Assembly: GCA_013397435.1 (NCBI GenBank)
Contig: VZRG01000299.1
Coordinates: 424,351-488,350, forward strand
DNA length: 64,000 nt
Direction: 5' to 3'
DNA from: Erythrocercus mccallii
Taxonomy: Eukaryota; Chordata; Aves; Passeriformes; Dicruridae
Made by a program: the position numbers and the translations under genes. The notes under the pieces are model-generated. The model was not told the DNA's origin. It did no database searches and was given only the letters and a program-made list of their open reading frames with translations. Numbering within the stretch: position 1 is the first letter of the stretch; the number at the start of each line of letters is the position of its first letter. Below, piece by piece: positions 37,801-50,770 of the stretch.

Positions 37801-40800
37801 ATACTTGCAATCCCATTTAGCATCATAGCTGGTGCTATCATTAAACAGGAGTGATGATTAAATTTCAGTTCACTACTGTCCCACAATGCCTTTTTTTTAC
37901 TAAATCTCATTTTAATGTTAATGTGTGTTTTGTTGTTTGATTTTTTTTTTTAAGACTGCGCTGGCAAAGCAGGAAGACATGGAAATGAAGCTGCAGGAAG
38001 TGCAAAGGAATCTAGAGCATTCAAAAGGAAAAGTAGCACAGTTACAAGAAAAATTGTAAGTGCTAGGAAGGGAATTAGATGAGACGATATGACCTGGCTG
38101 TGTTTCCATGCTTATCCTTTGTAGTACCCAAAATCAAGGCTGTTTCCCTATTGAGAAGGAACAGACATTACCAGTCTTTGTAATCTGGAATAAATACCAT
38201 GTAATGAAGTTCTAACAATGGCTGTGGTTTGATAAAATAACAATTAGAAACATTGTTTCTCTAGTATACCTAACATATTTCCAAAAGACAAACTATCATG
38301 TCAACCCTTTGTCTTCTAGTGTGGTATGGGTGGGGTTTTCTTGGGTATGGGGTGAGAAGGGAAGACGTATGTCTTTAGAAAAGAATTATTGTTCAGGTTG
38401 GAGGAGGACATTTGTAAGGATGGGATATTTCTGACCCTTTACACGACTAAGTTAGGAATGAGCAAGTATAGAAAAGCATTAGAGCAGGAGCTGAAATCTT
38501 AATTCAGCAGCCAGGCGTTTGGCATGGGTTTGATGAACACATTCATGTTTTCCAGAGAAGTGCATTCAAGGGCCATTGTGGTGCCTTCAGGGCTGCTTTA
38601 ATGTAGGCACGTGCTCTGAAGAAAGGCAACTGCAGTCTCTTGGCTTCAGCAACTCTGTGTAGATACAGAGTGAGTTCTAACTCAGCACTATTTTGCCCAA
38701 AAGTATCATGTGCTGCACAGGAACAGTGCACTAACGTGTAGCCTGTTGCTGACAACAGTGACCTAGGATGAACTTCCAACGATGTTTAATGTCAGATTGG
38801 CACTGCAGCATGAAATTGGCTGTTAAAATACATAAAAGTAATAATGCAGGTAGTGCAGGTCACAAAGGGAGGAGATGCTGACTTGCTACAAAAGCTGCAT
38901 TATGTTAATGCATTATGTTTGTGCCATATTGCTTGTGGCAAAATGTGGCTTAGCATCTTTACTATAATGAGAAGACCATCTGGAAGAGATAGGAAAAGAG
39001 GGTAGAATCACCTCTTAGAGCCAATATCAGTTTTGCAGCCAAACTGGGAGAAGAAAAGTATGTATTACTACTTAACTCTGAATTTGTTTAAATGCATGTC
39101 ATAAAAACTGTCTGGTTTTAGGTCTGCTACTGAGAGAGAGAAAGTTGAAGAAAAATCTGACACTGAAAAACTCATGGAATATATTACAGAGCTCAGGTAA
39201 CAACAAATTGTTCTCAAGAAGGCAATTTTCCTCTTGGAAGCAAACAGTCCTAGGCATTTTCCTTTGTATTGATGTGTAAGCTTACAAACAAAATTTAATG
39301 GTTACAAGTGCCTGAATTTTATTCTACAGTAGTGTTGCAGAAACAGCTGAGAAATACAAGCTAAAAGTTGCCCAGATGGAGGAGACGCTGAGTAAGAAAG
39401 ACCAAGATATAGAGAGCCTGAGGAATACTCTCAAAGCAAAAGAGGAAGAGTCATGTAAACTGATGAAAGAACTTAAAGAGAGGTATCAATTGCTTCAACA
39501 AGAGAAAGGTAATTTTTAGTTCTTGTACACTGTTCCATATGTGGGATCACTTCCATGTCTTAAAGCATCTCAAATAGGTGTTTTCTAAAATGTCAATTCA
39601 GACTGGTTTGTTCCAAATGAAAAGTCAAGTCTCTGAGGTCCAGCTAGAAACACCAAGGCATGTTTTAACAACAGAGAAATCGCTTCACATCTGATATCTG
39701 TTAGATCTGAATTAGTGTTTCCATGGAGGGTAACTTGGGTGGATAGTATACAATGAAAATTGTGTATACAATGAAAATTGTAGGAGTGGCTTTAATCTGA
39801 AATGTGCACTCTAAGAAGTTCCTGTTCCTAACTCTTCACTGAGAAGCAGTATAATATTGTGTGAATTCACTGCTAGCAGCTTGTACACAAGTTCATTGAG
39901 GTGTTGGGAATGTGGCAAGGATCCTTCTTCACCTCCTTACTCCTTCTCTCCCAACACCAGCAACTCTGCAATCTCAGACGTACTCAGTTTTCTCTACCAG
40001 CTGCCTTCTGTGTGATAGCTTGTGGAAGAAGCTTTGGGGAACTCATATGCCATACTGATTTTCTGGTGAAGGTTAATTGCTTGGTCGAAACACTCCTGCT
40101 GTTAAAATTATTTGAAAGTGGTATACGTCAAACCAATTTTGAGGAGTTTCCAGATGGGTTGTAGGTATGGGTTTGTTTTGTGAGGGGTTTTCTTTCTGTT
40201 TTTTGGTACTTAGGCAAGGGAAAAACAGATGGAATGCAAGTATTATGAATAATACATATTGTAGCTATTTGAAGATAGAGAAAGGAACTTGTGTTATATT
40301 GACAATTTTTCTATGCAGAGAAAGAATTGTCTGAGGCCAAAGGACAGTTCCTGAGTATGAATGCTGAAATAGAAGACCTGAAAAAAAAAATTGATTTGAT
40401 GGAACAAGAACACCAAAAACTGCTTCAGACACATGAGGAGGTCATCTCTCAGCTGCAGCAAGAGAAGGTAAATACAGGCTATAAATTACTCTAAAAATAG
40501 ATTGTAATGCTGAAGACTGGCACTAAAAATTGTTCTTTTGGTTATGCATAAGATTCTTGTGCATTTCACAAACTAGATTATCATTAATATAGCAAAATGG
40601 GTCCTGGCCTCCAGAAGCTTGTGTGGTCGAATAGGTCTAAGAATCATTGCTGGTCGGATGGGGGTTTTGGTTCTCCCCATAGACTTGAAATTTAAACACT
40701 GCAAATTAGCCCTTTACCACCCAGAAAGTACTGGTAGTTTTAAAATCTGTGGTACTTTGGCATGCAGGAGTCATCTGCATCAATGGAGCAGAAGTTACTA

Positions 40801-43800
40801 GAGTTTGAAGAGGAAGTAACAAGTGAGAGACATCTTCTGGAAAAAGAGCTGAATGATACCATGAAGGAGCTGAATAAATTGCATGCAAAGGAGAAGAAAG
40901 CTGAAAAGTTGGTGAAGCGACTGGAACAAGAAATCAAATCTCAAGGTCTTGAACTCAAACAGATGGAAGAAGAGTTGAAAGGGTTTGTGAAAGAAACTTT
41001 CTGATTCAAGCTTTGAAAGGAAAAATGTTAAATTGGTAGTATAAACAGAGCTTCTGGGCCCAATTCAAGTTTGAGAGACCTGGGCAGATCTGAAGTTATT
41101 TCTTGCTGATTGTTGGTTACTGATTGTGACATCTAATCACTAGCAGTAGTAACTTGAGTCAGTTTTATATTGTAATTTAAAACAAAAAAAAGCCAGTTGG
41201 GATGTGGTTCAAAGGCTGGTATTGTAGTGCTCTGACCTTGTTGTGCTGGGTAAGCTGTGTGCATGTTGTAGTGGTTATTTCTGTCCGGGACAAAGCAATG
41301 ATAAAAAGATTTTTCAAGCTAGTTGTTTCTTCTTCAAGTTTACTATTAGGACCTCAATCTATTCTATAGCTCCCTTGGAACATAAAGAGAGGGGGAAATC
41401 CTTAGTAATATCTGTTGTGAAGATTGTGCTTTAGTATGTGAAGTTACGGGTTTGTCACAATTTATTGCTGCTGCTTCAAGGCTTCTGTGACTGATAACAG
41501 CATTTGGTGATGAGTTCACACCTACTTCTCTCCAGTGTGCAATGCTGAATTTTTATTTCAGGAAGAATGCAGAGTTGGAGCAAATCAAGGCAATGCACAG
41601 CAGTGCTGTATTGAAAATCCAAGAAGAGCACAGCAATACACTGCAGAAACTTGAAAAGACTATTGCTGACTTTGAAAGGTATTTAAGTTTTATTAATGTA
41701 TAAGACAGGCATTATCTCTAAGATGACAATAAAACATACTGTTCATTTATGTACCTTGGTACTTCACAATGCATGTTATTAGAGCAGAGGATTTTTTGAC
41801 AGTATTTGGTGGCATTAAGAATTTATTTCTTGAGTACTAGGCAAGTATCGTGACACAGTATCACTATCTAGTTCAGGAAATTGGATATTTCTTCCAAAAT
41901 GTAACCAGTTGGAGGAGTTCAGTTCTTGAATGACAATGAGATTTGTAACTAGTGATGGTGTTCTCAATGCTGAAATATCTTGCAAAAAGACTTGTATACT
42001 CAAAATTTGCACTGAATTGAGAGTAGTTTCCTACAGTTATTCCAATTCTTTAACCTTAAAATATTCAGGTTTAGAAAGTATTTTAAAAGTGATACTGTTA
42101 TTACTAGGTATGTGTGTCTTCATGAAGAATCCTGTGGGATATTTGCCAATGCCAACTACAGTAGGTGCTTTGTTGTTTAAAATAAGCTTCGGAGAGAGTC
42201 CTTTGTTTTAAAATACCTACAAAAATATACTAATATCTGTATCACAGAATTTGTTGTAATGTTACTGCTTATGGCTTTCTGGAACTCTGGTATGGTTTCT
42301 TTCTTACCTTTGGATTTATCAGAGCTTGTACACTGCCATATCTTCACATTGTAAGATCTTTGATACTTGCTAACATGAGCTTGCATTGCTCTTGTAAGAT
42401 GTGAATGTTTTGCCAGAAGTAACAAGGTCTTTCTCATCTGTACTGTAATATCAGCTACAAGAAAACATCAGCTGAAGAAATTTGCAGTTTTAAACTGGAG
42501 AGTACCTCTCTGCGAGAAGAAGTTGCCAACCTAAAAAAAGAAGGCCAAGAGAATCTGCGGTTGCTTCAAGAAGCAGAATACACTAAAAACAAAGCAAATG
42601 AAGAATGTGCCAGGTACTACACTGACCAACTTTTCCTTAAGCTTAGGAATGCAAACTGAGGCTTGCCTTTCTAACTAGAACCTCATGTGATGCTTTAGAA
42701 GATCAGATCAGTATTTGAAGTTTGTTGCTTTTCCCAGTGCAGGTTGAAAATACTGACAGACAAAATTTATTAAATTTATATACATTAGGAAACTGGTGTG
42801 TCCAATCAGTTATTTTGACTTTTGTCTATATGTGGAGCATAGAAGAAAAGGAAAATATTTGAATGAAATATGTTGGAACATTGTCTGTTTCAGAAATATC
42901 AGTTACAGTGACTTCTCTGCAAATAAGATCCCCAGAGGAGACAAGCAAATACTTAATGCAGAATTCACTCTTTGGCACTCCAGCGTGAATGATGTTACCT
43001 CAAATTCTGCTCACAAGCAGATGCCAATTAATCATCCATGAATTGCCACACTGTGGTGACGTAAACTGAGGTCCTCTCTCTGCCTAATAGGAGGCACCAC
43101 AGTGCGGCAGATGAGAAATAACACCCAAGTTAGGCCAGTAGCTGAGGACATGCTTCTCTGACTAACAGCAGTTTAGTGATCCATGTTCTTTATGGTTCTG
43201 TGTTGGTTAAGATGCTGCTCTTTCTTTCCTTCCACCTGCTTAATATCTCCAGTTTCCATTAGAGCTGGTAAAGGAAAAACTGAAGGGATGTTTCCTGGCT
43301 GAGGTGGCAGGGAAGGAGTGGAACAAACAGCTGTGGTTGAAGGGGGGTCAATGCTTTTAGGTGTAGGGTTTTTGAAATCTTGCATACATCCACACTGAAC
43401 AGTGTTGATAACTTCTTGCTTGAACAAATCTCTGCATGTAAATCTTAACTACTAAAGTGTCCCTGCTAAAAGCTGTTGGCATTGAACAACCTTAAATGAG
43501 TGACATGATCTTTCTTTGCTTCAAAAGGACTGCTTTCATCCTTATAGGAAAAGGTAAAAATATTCTTCATCTTAAACTTAATTGCTTTCTGTACTACTGT
43601 TTTCTTTGTGGCACTCTTTGTGCAAACCTTTATTTCAGTTCCACTAATAGCTTTTCAACCATTGTTACTTGTGGGTTTTACATTTAGCGTAGTGGAAAAA
43701 AAGTAAAAATCAAGGGTTCATTAAGGAATTACGGTATTTTCCTCAGGATGCTTTTCGAAGCCCAGACCAGGCTTGCACTAAAAGAAGCAGAAACAGAGAA

Positions 43801-45843
43801 AGCAAAAGAATCTTGCCTTGCAGAAATGACTAAACTTCAGGAAAAACTTGAGGAGCAAACGGAAGATCTGAAAAGAGAACTTGAAGCAGAAAGATCAAGG
43901 TGACTTTCTCAAACTTAAACTGCATATGATAGCACAGCCAAGTTTTATTGGCAAGAAGTGGTGAGAACTAACAAGGAACATAATAAAACTTCGCTTCTTG
44001 CTTTTCAGGAAAACCGTAAGTGAAGATGTGACCTCTAGCTTAAAGAAAGAGATCAAGACCTGGCGTAAACTGTATGAAGATTTACATAACAAAGTTAAGC
44101 CTTTTCAGGTGTGTTGTAGTAGGTGTTTGTTAGTATCTGCTGACATAAGACTTCTGCAGTGTGCTCAAGTTCTACTCTTGAGAAGTAAATATGCTACTTC
44201 CCATCCTAAGGCATTTATTCTGCAGTGGTTTCCTAAGTTACTACCCAATGAGTCAGCTATTCCCCTTCCCAAACTAATCTTCCTTGGGAGATTTCAGTTC
44301 AGTAAAATTATTCTTAGTTGAAAGATTTCTAAGATGTTCAAATACATTTCAGCAACAACTAGATGCTTTCGAAGCAGAGAAGAATGCGCTCCTGGAGGAG
44401 CATGGGGCAGCCCAAGAACAACTGAATAAACTGAGTGATGCATATGCTAAACTCCTTGGCCACCAGAACATGAAGCAAAAAATTAAGCATGTTATGAAGT
44501 TGAAGGAAGACAATGCCCACCTGAAGCAGGTTTGTGGAATGAAAAATTAGAAATCTGTATTACTAATGTGCTTGATGCCTTTGTTTGTTGCTCTAAATAT
44601 TTATAGACTAATCCTGCAAGCTATTTATTTCTTGGTTCTTAAATTCCCTGCATGAAGCAGATTACAATAAACCACTAGCCTCCAGAAAATGCTAAGAGAT
44701 TTATTTTTGACTGATTTTACAATATACAGAGGGATCAGCAGTACAGATAGGTAACTCAACTCCTAGTTTGGTTGACTTTTCTTACCTTTTTTGGGGGTCT
44801 TAGACTTAATAAACTACTTGCCAAAAGCTTCAGACTGCCATGCTACTTAGTGGTGTTACACAGTACCTGTACATGCTGCTGATTTCTCTATACATGTATG
44901 GCTGGGTTTTAATGCCCTAAATAATTGTTAACATGTTAACATTAGGCAAAATGGCTCCCTCAGTAAATGATGAAGCAGGATCTTCTCCTGTTTATCTAAC
45001 TTCCAAGTATTGTTTTCTCTAGGATATCTCAAAACTGCGTGCATTGCTAGCTAAGGAAAAGCAAACCAACAGACATCTTCAGGAGCAGTTGTGTGCAGTA
45101 CAGGGCATTAGGCGTTTTGATCCTTCCAAAGCTTTCCAGCATGATAGCAAGGAAAATATTCCTCCAAAAACACCTTTAAAAGAAGGTAAGTTTGATATTG
45201 ATGTAACCTTTGTACCTCTTAAACTTAACCAAAGATGGTATGAGAGTCTTGCATAGTCTGCTGCATCTGAGGGAGGTGAATGGTGTCTCTTGTTCCACAG
45301 CAGATGTTGCAGGCTGCATTAAAGGAGCACTCACAGTGTAGTTTGCTGCTGTGCTTTCCAGCCCAGATCCTTACAACCTGACAGGAACCAGTGGTGTGCC
45401 AGCTCAGACAGCAGAGCCATTTTCCTTCTGTCACCAGCTCACATCTTCCTGCTGATGGGGTGACAGGAAGTGTCTCCTGTGCGGGTCAGGGGGTACAAGT
45501 GGCTCAGCCAGACATTTGCATCCTGGTTCTTTAGTTGCTACCTGGCAGGACCTTACTTATACCACTGCAGGTGTCAAGGTAAGATGCAAAAGTTCTGCAG
45601 ATAAATGTGGAGTGGAGGAAAAGATGGAGACAGCATGGGGGCACACCAAGGAAAGAAGGGTAGAGGAAAGCGTTTCATTAGACTGTCTGTTCCAGGGTCT
45701 GAAATCCTGGCTTGCCTGTGAGATTCAGCGTAGGGCCTTTTGCCCCCCAGGAGACAAGAAATTACTTAATGAGATAAGAGCAATAGTGAAAAACTAAAAC
45801 TTAGTAACGTTTTTCCATTGCAGGTAATAAAAACAAAATTTGA
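34271..45843 (+). CDS. HMMR: Hyaluronan-mediated motility receptor (RHAMM), 18 exons, 731 aa
   Basis: Coding exons: 34271-34325, 34796-34894, 35471-35547, 36368-36448, 37164-37352, 37589-37675, 37955-38055, 39122-39196, 39330-39508, 40319-40467, 40768-40982, 41562-41678, 42455-42613, 43747-43899, 44009-44108, 44353-44529, 45023-45185 and 45824-45843 (TGA). All join in phase to 731 codons (human about 724). The product is almost wholly a charged coiled coil. Landmarks matching human HMMR are EKTSLSAN (exon 5), ELMKLRN (exon 6), EEHGAAQEQLNKL and YAKLLGHQN (exon 16), and FDPSKAFQHDSKEN with KTPLKEG (exon 17). The protein binds hyaluronan, microtubules and TPX2 and helps orient the spindle. A KEN box (714-716) and the TPLKE site (human Aurora A target) are kept. 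Exons 1-2 and the last few residues differ from mammals. The donor after exon 11 (GTTTGT) is weak. Identity is secure; exons 1, 2 and 18 are less so. Confidence 0.94.
43173..43457 (-). other. Unexplained minus-strand open frame in HMMR intron 13
   Basis: Ninety or so codons stay open on the minus strand. The frame reads DLFKQEVINTVQCG, MQDFKNPTPKSIDPPS, SLPPQPGNIPSVFPLPA and VEGKKEQHL before a TAA at about 43173. The Pro/Ser/Thr-rich, balanced composition looks more like coding sequence than the surrounding random frames. A TGCAG acceptor-like site precedes it (complement of 43433-43437). There is no clear poly(A) tail, partner exon or recognised homologue. It could be a retrocopy remnant, a last exon of an antisense transcript, or chance. 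Confidence 0.3.
44353..45185 (+). CDS. HMMR: HMMR exons 16-17: hyaluronan-binding region, KEN box, Aurora site
   Basis: Exon 16 (44353-44529) and exon 17 (45023-45185) encode the C-terminal leucine-zipper/bZIP-like region that also directs HMMR to centrosomes. The first basic B-X7-B hyaluronan motif, KQKIKHVMK (residues 653-661, 44473-44499), is intact. The second, KLRALLAKEK (675-684), has Glu683 where the mammalian motif has Lys. SKEN (713-716) is a KEN-type APC/C degron, and KTPLKE follows. If the donor after exon 17 is skipped, the frame continues about 23 codons into the intron and stops. Confidence 0.9.
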
Positions 45844-46770
45844 AATCTTCTTGGTATTAAGAAAATAAATCACCTATGAATTCGTGTGATAGAGAAGATT
45901 TCAACAGACTGCTTCTTCAAGATCAACTTGGATGCTGTATATAATACAAATCAGTTGGAGTCCTAGAGAAATGATCTAAAATAACACATTTTCAGATAGA
46001 CTGTTTTACTGAGATGCAACAGGTGACAGCATGTTCCTGACTCCTGGTAACATGATCACAGCTGTGAACTCTGGAATGCATTCACTGTTGCACATTTTGG
46101 ATATGCTGAGGCTGCTTACTTAGATTTTGAACAGAGCATTTTAAATTTGGGAAAGGAGAATAAGTTTACAAATTAAATCAGATATCATGTAAGTTTTTTG
46201 ATTTTTATGTTTTTAACTTTTTTTGCATCTATCACATGTACACAATTCTATGTTAAATTAATTTTGCTGTTTATAGCTGCTTTGATACCAATGACTGCAA
46301 TGCTGCCAAGAGACCCTCTTACTTTTGTGGCCTACACACTATAGAACTGGTATAGGAATGGGACTGTATACTTAATTTTGGTATTCCCCAGGATCTATAT
46401 TCAGTATATGTGAATTTAAAGCCTGGGGCTAGGTGTTGCAGCTGTTGATCTTCAGAAGAACATTTTCAGGTCAAAGTCAAATTGACTGCATTTATCTAAA
46501 CATCTGTGTACTGTGACTAAGATTAGTGTCTTGAGCAATGCTGTGTCCACTGGACTCTTAAACTGCCATAAAATCTTTGTAGCCAGCTGTTGTAAGTGAT
46601 CAGTGCTACAGTGACAGGGAATAACAACAGAGCTTCTCTCACTTAGGTGGGAGGACACCTGTGGAACTCACATTTATTGTACAGGCTGGAACTTTAGCAA
46701 GGGGGAAAGAATCTGTTAAACTGCATTTAAAATTAAGAATGTTTTAGCACAATAAAAATTTTAAATTAAA
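45844..46770 (+). other. HMMR: HMMR 3' UTR (approximate)
   Basis: The stop codon lies only 20 nt into the last exon. Poly(A) signals AATAAA occur at 45864-45869 (very close to the stop) and at 46751-46756, the latter followed by an AT-rich tail and a plausible cleavage zone. The distal site would give a 3' UTR of about 0.9 kb. The end is inferred. Confidence 0.5.
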
Positions 46771-49700
46771 GAATCTGTCCACTTCCTTTGCAAACCAAGG
46801 ATAAAACCCAAAACTGGGTGGAATTAATCTAATTTTCTTTTTTCTAGTCTTGTCTTCAAAACAAAGCCCAATGTCAGTCTTGCCTTGAAAACTATGTATT
46901 CTCTAGTCTTAGGAAAATTATTTAACTGAACTGTACAATACGTACAACCTGCAATTCTCTTATTTTCTTAATACAAAGTAAATACTGAATTTAAGTCCAA
47001 GGTGGAACTTGTTTTTGTTATTGTATGTCTGTGCAGCTATCTTGCACAGAGGTGCTGCAGAGGCAGTATCCAAAGCTTAGCTGGTAGAATTTATTGCCAT
47101 TTATGCTGACATTGTGTGCTTACAGGGACTTCATAATTCCTAGGAAATTATATACAAAAAATGCACATTAAGTACAAGGAAAGAAGTTGCTAGATGTTGT
47201 CTGTTAATGTCATCTTTGTGCATTTGCTGGATTATTTGATCCTTTGATGACTGAGGATGGGGATTAGTTTCAGGTGTTGTAATTGAGGGCACTTGGTGTT
47301 CAGCCTCAAGTGTTGGGAGACATTTTGATAAAGAAGTTGCTAGAATTATTTCATACTGGAGTTCTGTCCTTGTGTATAAAAAAATGAAAGTTCTTGTCTG
47401 AAAGATGTAAATGGAGTAAAATATTGTAGAGGAAACAGGCATTTGTCTGAATGTTAATGGAAGGTTCCACCAAACTCAAAAACTCAAAACATAAAAATGG
47501 AGACAAAGTTAAGGTACTTTTTTTTGGCTGACGGTACAAATATGCCAAGGGAAGCCAAGACTGGCAGGTGTCACAGGCCTGGGCTTTTAGGGTTGCTACA
47601 TCCGTGTTTGATGGAGTTGGCATGAGCATGCTTATACTGACAGAAAAAAGGGAAACTCCAGTGAGTAATTTTGCTAGCCTTACAGCAAGGGTGATTCTTG
47701 AACTTCAAAACATTGATGACAAATCATGTAGAGCAGAGTGGGTACGGAAGCAAAGGGTGGAAGTCAAGGGGAAATTGAGGCTGTTTTGTCAACTTCAGTC
47801 TAGGAGGATTTTTTGCTTTCATGTACTATGAAGTATTAAAAACTGAAACGCTGACATTCGTAGCTCAACTGACATTAGTATTCACTGCAGAAATCCATTA
47901 CTTTTATGTTGTAGAAGACTTTTTTTTAATTGAAAAATCCATGATTTAACACAAAGTTATTCATCATCTTGTATTGTAGCAAGAGCTGGGCTGTGCTTAG
48001 TTGAAATGAAGAGCTCATAGAATTCTCAAACCTGCCTGACCTAATTAGAGCCCTCCTCCTGTTTGCTATAAAAGACAAACTGTGTAAGATCAGTGCCAGT
48101 GCTTTGAATGGATCTCATACACACAATGGCTGTCCTTGCTCATGCTGGCTGTTATGAGGTAAAAATTTAAGCTCATACTGAGCTGCTTAAATGGTACCAC
48201 TGCGACCAGACCAAAAGCTTAACAGGATTCAGAGCCACACGTGATGTAGGGTTTGGATTTATGTTTTGGTTTCAAAGGTCAGCAGAGCTGGTGCTGCTGT
48301 CAGTCCATGTGCTCTCTGCAGGCACAGCAGACAAAGGGACAAGTGCACAGTTGAACTGCAATGATTTCCTAGGCTGGTAATTCCCTCTGTGGTTTGGCAG
48401 TGCCTGAAATGCTGCTGGAAATGGAGCAGGTAAGGCTCTGGATATTTGCATTAACAGGTTGCTACCACACTTTGGTTACAAGATCAAGGGAAAAGCGAAG
48501 GGGGAGGAGAGAGGGAGATGTAATTATGCTTTAGTCTCTGTGAATTAGTCTGAAATGTTAATTTAATGAGTGGTCCATTTAAACACTCAGGGATGCATAA
48601 TGCTTAAGTGACTGTGATCTAGACAACAATACAATTTTTATTGTAAAATCATAGTGTTTCACAAAGTGGATGTAACAATAATACATTTAAAGTATAGGTA
48701 GAACACTATGATTATAGGACACAAGTTCTGACTCAAGGTAATTATTTGAGGAAAAAATGTGTTATGTAATGAAGATGCAAAAAATACATGTATTTTAATT
48801 ATTCTGGTGACAAAGATGGTAAGATATTTTACAGGCTGATTGATGATTGCAGCTTGAGATTTCAGTGTTCATGCTTTTGCTATTTTCCTCTTGCTCTGAG
48901 CTCAGAAGACAAAACTTTTATTTCCCCATCATGGTTTTTGTTAAAATGCACAGGGAGCTCTTCCAGGCGGTGTTGGGAGATGATGTGACATCAGATGTAG
49001 TGGGAGTACTTACCTCGCTGCTACTAAACAATTTGGTATTTCTCTGTAGATTCTACTTTCTTGATTTCAAGTTATGAATTACTGATATTTTGAAATAGAA
49101 TTCTAAGGTTAATGGAAGAGAATTAAATGTCAATAGCTTGTTCCAGGGGGAAAAAAGGCATCTATATTCCATGAAGGCAGAAACTGGCTGAATTGATTTT
49201 TTTATGTATATACACCTTTTTGTCCTTTAAATATTAGTTGTTTGCCATAAATGTCATTTACAGTATTCTGTAAAATTTTAATATGATTCTATTAAATTTT
49301 GGTAGTCTTTCCTGGTTTTCTTCCTTGAGTACTACCAATTAAAACTATTTTAATCAAGTCAAGTTGAAATAAGTTTGTCAGCATAGATTCAAGTGTGAAG
49401 TAGCTACAGTGAGTTTTGGCCAGTAGTTCTTATGCATCTACTTAAGTTCTCTTGCTAAAAAAATGCCAGGCACAAGTCTCTGGCTTTGTGGGTCAGAAAT
49501 GGTACAGTAACACTTCGTATACAAAGTTACCTTCAAAACTTCTATTAAAAAGAAATCATATCTGTCACCTTTTAAGCATGTAATGATACATGTAGGATGA
49601 GTACTGTAACAGTAATTGTTCTCCCTCAAACACCCTTTCTCTGTGGGATTTACCAGTTGCTTTTACATCTAACTCTGCCTAAAGGCAAATTGACAATGCT

Positions 49701-49950
49701 TATTTTTCTCCATTCTAAAAGGAGGAATTAAGTAAATTATAGTGAATAGTGACAGAGCTCTATATGCAGGATAATATACTATTTTGGTCTAATTCTGAAG
49801 TTGCACGTTTTTTACAAATAAGAAATCACAACAGAAACTTCACAGTTTCAATAGGCGAGGTGTGGTCAAAGATTAAATTTGCTTACCGCAGTAACTTTTA
49901 TTACTGTTTAAAGCACCATGATCTTGATAAGAGGAACCGGCCCTTCAGGT
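46771..49950. other. HMMR-MAT2B intergenic interval
   Basis: About 3.2 kb of AT-rich DNA. Short open frames on both strands (for example around 47140-47831) have no recognised similarity and no matching splice signals. A donor-like CAG|GTAAGG occurs at 49949 on the edge of the MAT2B CpG island, but its phase does not fit MAT2B exon 2. Nothing else was seen. Confidence 0.6.
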
Positions 49951-49959
49951 AAGGCAGCC

Positions 49960-50770
49960 CTGGTGCTTGCGGTGCCCCGGGAGCACGGGCGGTCCCTGTC
50001 CTTTGCCTCCTCCGCCCGAGTGCCCAAGGGGTCGGCTTTTCCCGAGCGCGGCGCTGCTGCCGTGGCGCGCTCGGGCTCTGCCGCGGGGCGGGGCTCCCCT
50101 CGCTGTCCCCGCCCGGCACGTGCGGGCGCGCCCTGTCCCTTTAAATACCCGTCCTGGCTCCGCCCCCTCCGGCGCGCCCAGGCCAATGAGCGCGGGGCGG
50201 CGGGAGGCGCGTGCGTCGGGCGCGCGGCGAGGGCGCCCCCTGTCGCGCGGCGCTCACACGGGCGCGGAGCCTCCCTGGCGCAGCGCCGGGCCCCGCCATG
50301 GTCGGCCGGGAGAAGGAGCTCAGGATCCGCTTCGCGCCGGGACGCTGCGAGCTCGTGGAGGTGAGGGCGGCGGGGCCCGCAGCCCGCCGCGGGGCCGCTG
50401 TTCCGGTTTGCGGCGCGGGGCCGGGCGCGCAGGCCGGGAGCGCTGACGAGTTCGCGGCGGGGCCGGGCCCGGGGGGCCGCGCCCGCTGGGGCTGCTCCCT
50501 AAGGGGCCGCGGGTACCGGAGAACCGCAGCTGGGAGCGCCCGCGGGCTCCGGGAGCTTGGGTCACTTTGTATCCGCACGGCCTCGCCGGAACGGCCACGG
50601 GGACGCGGCGCTCGGCAGCCCGCGGGGGTCGCGGCCCCGCTCTCGGCGAGCCCGTGGCCCAGGGCAGGGCTCGGCGACAGAGAACGCGTGCGGTGATTCC
50701 GCGTAGGATTCCTGTGGGAGGCGCGTCCCCGCCTGCTGTCCCGGGTGCGGTCGGTGGTGCCCCACAGGGT
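49960..50770 (+). promoter_or_regulatory. MAT2B: MAT2B CpG island and promoter
   Basis: A CpG-rich block surrounds MAT2B exon 1. Upstream of the ATG (50298) are a palindromic E-box CACGTG (50117-50122), a TATA-like TTTAAATA (50140-50147) and a CCAAT box (50183-50187). Their order and spacing are compatible with transcription starting around 50170-50250, which would give a short 5' UTR. E-boxes of this type bind MYC/MAX, USF or TFE3; which one acts here is not visible in the sequence. Confidence 0.7.

Noticed and set aside
39901..40164. 87-codon frame in HMMR intron 9
   Set aside because: It starts with a non-ATG codon, has no splice signals in phase with HMMR, and no homology was recognised.
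49918..49950. Alternative MAT2B first exon (ATG at 49918, donor CAG|GTAAGG)
   Set aside because: The exon would end in phase 1, whereas MAT2B exon 2 is entered in phase 0, so it would shift the frame.
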